Shown: positions 57,598 to 64,000 of the stretch, piece by piece
Position numbering within the stretch: position 1 is the first letter of the stretch
Layout of the letters: each line of letters opens with the position of its first letter
NCBI GenBank assembly: GCA_023101885.1
Contig: JALPQD010000361.1
Coordinates: forward strand, 406,327 to 470,326
Origin: Typhlomys cinereus
Taxonomy: Eukaryota > Chordata > Mammalia > Rodentia > Platacanthomyidae
DNA: 64,000 nucleotides
Direction: 5' to 3'
Notes under the pieces: model-generated
Seen by the model: the letters and a program-made list of their open reading frames with translations, nothing else
Databases searched by the model: none
What the model was told of the DNA's origin: nothing
Translations under genes and position numbers: made by a program

Positions 57598-59030
57598 ACG
57601 TCCAGACCTGCTCTTGCTGCTTCTGCCCTTCCTGCCCTTAACTGTGCTGTGACAAGTGAAGGATGGCCTGAATTGCCCAGCACTTGGCCTGAATCCTGGG
57701 AAACTCACCATGGACAGAGCCACCTGGACACAGCTTTTGGAAATCTGAGACGTGACCAGTATGGCTCCAAGCTGAATGTGGGGGTTGTGAGGATTTTGGC
57801 GACGTTACTGACTGAACAATGAAAAGACAATCATGATCAAATGCATCATGAGCCTGGGGTGTTCCTGGCAGCCCTGCGACTGCGACCTCGCCGCAGCCTA
57901 GTTCTGAGCATGCAGCGCGACGTGCTCCCTGTGCCCCGCTGTGGTGCGGCTTATGTAGCGCCACCCAAGGCACAGACACCCGTGCTGGAGTCCAAAGACT
58001 GAACCCTCGTGTTTACACTGAACATGCAGGATTGCCGCGCACAGAAATGTACTATTACAATTACACAGCACAAAAGCTTTAATGCTTTCAGCCTTCAGAA
58101 TGTATCAACTTAATCCTCCTTTGGAGTGTAATGTGTTGCAATGTGTAATTTAGAAATGCTATTGAGATGATAACTTGTGCTTTATAAAATTTATTAAATA
58201 AATATTATCTTTAAATCTAACAATTATCTGAAATGGCCCTAAGCATATTGAATATATTTAAACATATTTATATAAGGTCATGTTATCAGTAATATTATAA
58301 AATCAAAATGTCGATTAATTCTTAAGAACTTCAAAGATGCTCTGTCCTACAGTATCAAATTTTCAGAAAAAAATAATTTGTTCTATAAAAGCGAGAAGCA
58401 CACCCGTCTTCAGTCTGCAAATGCATTTCATGTTTAATAATAACCCGTCACATGTTTACCAAATAATTTAGAATATGTTCATTCATAATTTATAATCAAT
58501 GTATGTTTGATTTATGCATCTATTTTTATATCTATTAAGGGTTGATAAAAATAATTCCTTTTGTGAACAGGGCTTGGAGGGAGAGAGAGAGGCTTTGAGG
58601 CTTGGAGGGAAGGAGAGAGAGAGACCTCCCCAGGGGCCCAGAAGTGTCCTTTAGGCTTTGAGAATCAAGCACAGACCAGGGTGGGGGAGACTGAGCACCC
58701 CCGTGTTTGGAGGAGGACAGAAGCCGGCAATTAAGTGCCGCTATTTCAAGTTATCTACATGGCCTGAGTTTCCATCTGCTTCATTGAAATGTAGCTTTCT
58801 ATCTTAGTAATATCTATTCTGTTAATTCATCATGCTTCTTCCCATAGACATAAGAATTCTCTAGCAAAATCCATGATGAAGAAACAACAAAATGCAAACA
58901 AGAAGAAAATATAATTTACATGAAGACATTTGGGCACATTTATTTCAAGCATGAAATGCATAAAGATGCTTCATGTGAATACAGTAATTCTACTGCCATC
59001 AGGGAATATTTTAAAAGGTGCATTAAAAAT
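57598..59030. other. No gene recognised; GC-rich to about 58010, then AT-rich
   Basis: Bases 57860-57990 are CpG-rich (CTGCGACTGCGACCTCGCCG, 57876-57895) and continue the base composition of the minisatellite. An antisense frame (57979-57638, 113 codons) is not recognised. From 58120 it is AT-rich, with a GA-rich stretch at 58577-58632. Confidence 0.5.
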
Positions 59031-59034
59031 AAAG

Positions 59035-59190
59035 TGGCTGAAAGTGGTGACCAGTATGTGTAATTCTGTCACTCAAAAGCAAGTGGCACAAGGACTAGAC
59101 CTCCAGGATCAGCCTTGGTTATGTAGCACATAGCGAATTCAAGGCAAGCCTTGACCCGTCTTAAAAACAAACAAGACAAACAAATGAACA
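59035..59190 (+). mobile_element. B1-like SINE, degenerate
   Basis: GTGGTGACCAGTATGTGTAA (59045-59064), CCAGGATCAGCCTTGGTTAT (59102-59121) and a GACCCGTCTTAAAAACAAAC end (59153-59172) follow B1 order to its A-rich tail. Confidence 0.6.
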
Positions 59191-59875
59191 AAAGAAATAT
59201 AAAGTATTTCATCAGATTAACAAACAGAAAATCACGTTCCAACCCCATATGTATTTGTGGATAAGTTTTTGAGAATGTTTACATGTGCATATACACTTAC
59301 ACATTTCATCAAGGCTCTTATATTTAGACAGGATTTATCTCCAGCATAGAAGCCTGTGGTTAACATTAGTTCCAAAGTTGGCATCATTATCAACTCTGCC
59401 TCATGTAGTTGCATTTGGATAGTTGAAGTACACTGGAGATTTATAAATCAGCCTCATTCTACTGGAGATTCTACTCTCTTGCCTGAGCTTTCTAATCTGC
59501 TACTTCTTCTAAAATGCCATGATCCTCATATGAGGTAAGATCTTGTACATGTGACGCAGACTCTCCACAAGCAGGAGTTATTCCAAGAATATGCACTGGG
59601 TGGCTAATATGCACAGAGAAAAGAAACAGTGTGTTTTTAGTGCTGCTTACTATTACTCCCCAAGGAAATTTTAAACAAGAACTCAATGTTATACTGCCAA
59701 TGAGGTATCACTGTATTGTATGTGAATTTACTGTGAAGGAAGAAAATCCAATTTACAAGTATTAACTCTTTTACCAAGACACACTCCATAGGTGGGGCGT
59801 TGAGATTTGAAGATGGTTGGGATGCACTGTGACACTGAAAATCCCTTTCATCAGGCAGGAAGAAGCTACATTCTC
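59191..59875. other. Unique DNA, no gene seen
   Basis: No supported feature. Confidence 0.6.
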
Positions 59876-59877
59876 AT

Positions 59878-60210
59878 TGATCACCATCCTAACTAACTAT
59901 CTGATCACCACCCTAACTATGTGATCACCATACTAACTAACTACCTGATCACCATCCTAACTACCTGATCACCATCTTAATTACCTAATCACCATCCTAA
60001 CTCCCTGCCACTACCCTAACTATCTGATCACCATCCTAACTACCTGATCACCACCCTAACTCCCTGATCACCATCCTAACTCCCTGCCACTACCCTAACA
60101 ACCTGATTACCACCCTACCTGATCACCATCCTAACTAATTACCTGATTGCCACCCTAACTACCTGATCACCACCCTAACTACTTGACTACCACCCTAACT
60201 CCCTGCCACC
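59878..60210 (+). repeat. Minisatellite, about 20-bp unit, roughly 16 degenerate copies
   Basis: Repeats of TGATCACCATCCTAACTACC and close variants (CACCACCCTAACT, CTGCCACTACCCTAAC). Unit length varies because some copies have an extra ACTA or lack the GATCA part. 'CTCCCTGCCACTACCCTAAC' occurs twice, marking a larger duplicated block. Confidence 0.95.
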
Positions 60211-61380
60211 TTCACATCATCCCATTGCTTGCCCATGCTAACTCAGTGGCTGTAATGCTTTGTGCAGAGAGGAACCATGACAAAGTCAAGCTCAATGAGT
60301 CAGTCTCAGTGCAGAACCCATGGCGTGGATGAGAACCAAAGGTGATGGCAACACAACAGGAAGACACCCCCATTCCACACCTTTAGAATACGTCTTCTCC
60401 ACTTGCCCTGTGCTTTGACCATGACTGGGGAAATGCTGTGTAGTTACAGCCAGAGGCAAGCAGCGCTTAGGCTGGTTGCTCACGGGTGTCCCTGATCTGT
60501 CACGCAGTGTGTCATCTCCTAAGGTGGATGTTTAGCTTTCACTCTGGAAAATGAGTATAATATATATGGATGGCTCAAATTTCTCTAACAATCAGCATCT
60601 CTGCAGCATCCTTTGGCCCCAGGTCCATTCGCTCCTCTTTACATGCCCCACCCTTGCTTTGCTTGTCTCCTGATTTCATGGTTTGCTATAACCAGTGCAG
60701 TCACTTACTGTTTGCAGCCAACTTCCACGCTATTGGTATTTTGCAGTGCTTCTTGCTTTCTAAATGCAGGCTTTTGAAGAAAGGGTTACCTGTTCATATC
60801 CTCGACTTGTCTTTTTAAGGCTCACTTAACAACCTGTTTGCTTTAATTTTATTTTGCCACCAAGCCTTTGAATTTAGTCAATGAGGCAGCTTTAGGAAGA
60901 GAGCATCTGGCCTCACTGAACCCTGTCCATGATTTACCGTCTGTTCTCTGGCACCAGTCATCGGTGGAGCATCAATCACTGACATGCCCACCATTCATGC
61001 TAACAGATGCACTGTTGCTGATATGGGACATGTCAAATGCTATTCTTCTTTCTTTTTATCCTTACAGAAGATGCAGAACTCCCATGAGCAGACAATGTCT
61101 GAAGGTACATTCTGCATATAGTGATGTGATTTTAAAATCAAAGCCAAGGCAAAGAGACAACAGAAAAAGTAGTGTAGATCAGACATGGGAAACATTTGAA
61201 TGATCAACGTCATGCCTATTAAGATCTCCTATATCCTATTCTTTTTCTTCTCTCTCCTTTAAGCCTTTACTTACATAAAGGCCTTTTTTAAACAGATTTT
61301 CATCTTTGAATAAGAGAGGATTTCAACACCTAGACAGGACATAGCCTAGTGCAGCGGAAGAATAGTAAAATAGTCAACAG
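60211..61380. other. No gene recognised
   Basis: Unique DNA. A plus-strand frame of 111 codons at 60868-61203 has no motif. Confidence 0.55.
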
Positions 61381-61389
61381 CCAACCAGA

Positions 61390-61965
61390 ACGCAGAGCCC
61401 TGACAGCCCTACGATGTCCTCTGGAATTGGGTCAACCGAAACTCTCCCCATTCTAATCTTAAGGGAACCTTGTGGAGGGGAGGTATAAGATTGTAGGAGC
61501 CTACAGCTGGGAAGGTCCACTGCTGGACAAAACACTCCACTCTATACAGGGCTGCTGCATCCAGGAACTCACTGAAATGAGACTGGTCCTCACCAGACCT
61601 GCACAATGGCTGACATATCAGCATCTCTCCGTAGACTAGTGAGGATCTCAGAAGAAATAATTCCATGCAGTAGGAACCTCAGAGGCTAGAGCTAGACAAG
61701 TAGTGCTCCTATCAGTAAGTCTGCCCAAAGAAGGGCCACTTGGTCTGCCACAAATGCCTGAACCTCCACTAGAGCAGAAGATCCAAAGGAACTTCAGGAC
61801 TAATAGAAGCAAATTGACAGGAAGGTAAGAAAGAATGGGATGGAAGGACAAAGGGAAGGGATGGAGGGCGGGAGGGGAAAAGTAAGGAAGAGAAGGGAGG
61901 GAGAGGAGAGAGGTAGGGATACTATCTCATTATACTTGTAAAACTAGAAAAAATAAAATTAAAAA
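61390..61965 (+). mobile_element. LINE-1 3' UTR, older copy
   Basis: It aligns in order with the L1 3' end at 5149-5725: a TAAGATTGT phrase (61487-61495), CCAGACCTGCACAATGGCTG (61595-61614), ACATATCAGC, a purine-rich block (61830-61920), then an AAAAAATAAAATTAAAAATA tail (61949-61968). It is more diverged than the 5149 copy, so from an older subfamily or insertion. Confidence 0.75.
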
Positions 61966-61969
61966 TAAA

Positions 61970-64000
61970 AGAACCCATTTTCGTAGATATTTCAGATGCC
62001 ACAACAGGACCAGGATCACTTGACCTAAGAACTGGCAGACTATTTAGGCAGCAAAGCAAATGACCTCCAATTGCTCTGAGTCAGACATTTCTAAAATCTT
62101 TGTGACTTGAACCCAGGGCTTAGGAGGATGTAAGATAACAGACACAGTAACTGTACTGAAAGAAGATGCTTTTTAATAAACAACCTATTTTTAAATAGCA
62201 AAATCAAATCCGGGAACAACTAAAATGCAAAATCCCATTGAAGTTAAGTAAAAAAACACTGATGTCTACAGCCAGTAGATGTGTATTAATCCTAAGTTAT
62301 GAATGAAATTGGAATATTTTACAATGATACACGTAGTTGTGATGTATCGCCTATGTGTAATTTTTCACAAAAAGCTTTCTATTTTCAAGAAGCAAACGCA
62401 TCCTGAGAGTCTAAGAAAGTTTAAAACGTAATTATAAAGCATATGGCTGAGCACACGTTACACACACAACAAATGCACTTTCTGCACTTGCTAAGAACTC
62501 AGAAATAGTCTGGCTCTCATTCAGATGGTCAGTTCTGGAACTTCTCAGCATCACGCTTCAGCGTTTTGGGGGCTAACACTGCACAATGAACTTCCAATTC
62601 AGAACTACCATATTCCAGCAAGTCTCTTACCTGGTCCTCTGGCACATTTTACTGGCTTTCGTCTCTCCTCCTTAAGGAGAAATACACCCCAAAGTGACAA
62701 GAGTTTTGTCCTCTTTGCAATGAGCGTCCAGGTCCCAGGCAGTGGGTAACATAGCCTCTTAATTCTCTTTCTGGAATCAGATCCTGCACTTTTTAATGCA
62801 GTATTCTAATCGTTCCTACCACCTGTGTTCATTCTCATGAAGCATCTTAATATTCGCCCATATGTCCCTGCACAGGAGAAAAAGACTTTTTTTTTCCATT
62901 CTGTAGGCCCAACGAAAGAAAGACACAGGATCTTTCATTCTTTCTGGGTCAGGCATTCCATTTATCATCTATAAACAAATAGCTGACACATGCTACTCTT
63001 TTGTTTTTCCTAAGCCTTTCGTGACCCACATCAAGTATGTGGGAAGAAACCATATTTTATTGTTGCAGAAAGCTTCACTCCAATTTCACAAATTCATGTC
63101 CTGACCTTCTGCAACACCACCTTAACCCTGTCTGGGCTGATTTGTCTCAGAGACATTTCCTTTGCTGCAATTTTCGTCAAACGGGCATTCCAAGAGCAAG
63201 GCAGCAATGACAGCCTGGGTTCACAGGGCCCACTATTCTTGCCCTGTGCGCATCCTGCCACGCAAAAGAACGCGTGCTCAGGACTGTGACACGCTGTCAT
63301 GACATCATTATCACTTCCTTGGCAACCACACGTATGAGTTTCTTAAGTAAAGTTTGCGGCGTATTAGCTTCTCCCTCCCTTCTTTCCTATCCTCCTGCTG
63401 CCCTTTCCTCTTGGCTTCTTTCCGCTTATCCTTCCTTCTTCCAGCTTCCCTCTCTTCCTCCTCCTCGTTTCTCATCAGTTCCTGAAACTACATCTTGTAG
63501 GTAAGTCACAGGTAAGGATGAGATATGGAGAAGAGGGATTTGTGATTTCTGAAGTCACTGGCCAAAGACTTGCTTTTCCTACCCAAAGAGCCACTAGACT
63601 CCCCACCTCTGATGACGCAGTGCTTTGGTGCCGTCTGCACACTATGAAGTACCTAAGGAAAACCACTTTGCCATGATGCTGTGATTCCCTTTACACACAA
63701 CGACTGTCAGTAAAGCTCGGGATTATTTCCTGGAACATCAGCCACTGATCAGTGACTCCTTTACTGAGGAAAATGATCACCCTTCCTCAACCCTGAGTTG
63801 CCAAAGGTCCACCAGGAGAGGCGGGGCGCATGGAACCTCCCGCGGGCGAGGAAATGCTGATGGTCTCATTCTTGAGCAGGTCTCCTGCAGATAAACACAG
63901 CTGCAGTGAACTCATCAGTACAAAGTCTCCATCAGACCCGGAAGTTGTCTTTTTGCTGCCTAATTCCCTGTCTCCTGGCTCTAACATTCCCTCTGTCCCA
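61970..64000. other. No gene recognised
   Basis: Unique DNA to the window end, with a pyrimidine-rich stretch at 63365-63475 and a few CpGs near 63820-63850. Short frames only. Confidence 0.55.

Overview
This window is mammalian nuclear DNA from a rodent. The support is its set of dispersed repeats: LINE-1 with a long purine-rich 3' UTR, B1-like (7SL-type) SINEs, B4-type composite SINEs, and a B2-like tRNA-derived SINE that starts with the rodent head GGGCTGGAGAGGTGGCTCAG. The body of this last SINE differs from the mouse and rat B2 I remember, so I infer a myomorph or related rodent outside the mouse/rat group. The species cannot be fixed from sequence alone. I find no intact protein-coding gene, no tRNA or rRNA gene, and nothing bacterial, so operons, ribosome-binding sites and CRISPR do not apply. 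The window reads as intergenic sequence or the inside of a very large intron.

Layout. 1-2.7 kb: antisense 3' half of a LINE-1 (reverse transcriptase to 3' UTR) with a broken ORF2. 3.0-3.4 kb: an unrecognised, broken antisense coding-like stretch. 3.9-4.4 kb: an intronless retrocopy of SH3BGRL on the plus strand that has lost its ATG and its normal C-terminal frame. 5.1-5.7 kb: a 5'-truncated LINE-1 3' end with a recognisable target-site duplication. 6.7-28.6 kb: mostly unique AT-rich sequence with scattered B4, B1, B2-like, old LINE-1 and other dispersed repeats, plus a CA-rich block holding a 39-bp tandem repeat. 29.1-31.7 kb: two minisatellites (88-91 bp x5 and 46 bp x15), both showing higher-order periodicity. 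34.0-34.5 kb and 47.6-48.1 kb: two CpG-rich patches. 43.9-47.2 kb: two closely similar, apparently young B2-like SINEs and the 3' end of another antisense processed retrocopy. 49.4-50.0 kb: a solo LTR with TATA box, polyadenylation signal and target-site duplication. 54.7-55.4 kb: a purine-rich tract of nearly 700 bp. 57.2-57.6 kb: a CpG-containing 76-bp minisatellite beside an (AT)n tract. 59.9-60.2 kb: a degenerate 20-bp minisatellite. 61.4-62.0 kb: a second, older LINE-1 3' end.

How the parts relate. The architecture is explained by retrotransposition (LINE-1 in cis, SINEs and retrocopies in trans), LTR recombination, and replication slippage or unequal exchange in the arrays. I did not find a new multi-gene system. 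The observations most worth checking are the trimeric higher-order structure of the 46-bp array, the start-loss SH3BGRL retrocopy, the young SINE family, the solo LTR and the two CpG-rich patches. Repeat family names rest on recognised sequence phrases, not on a database search.
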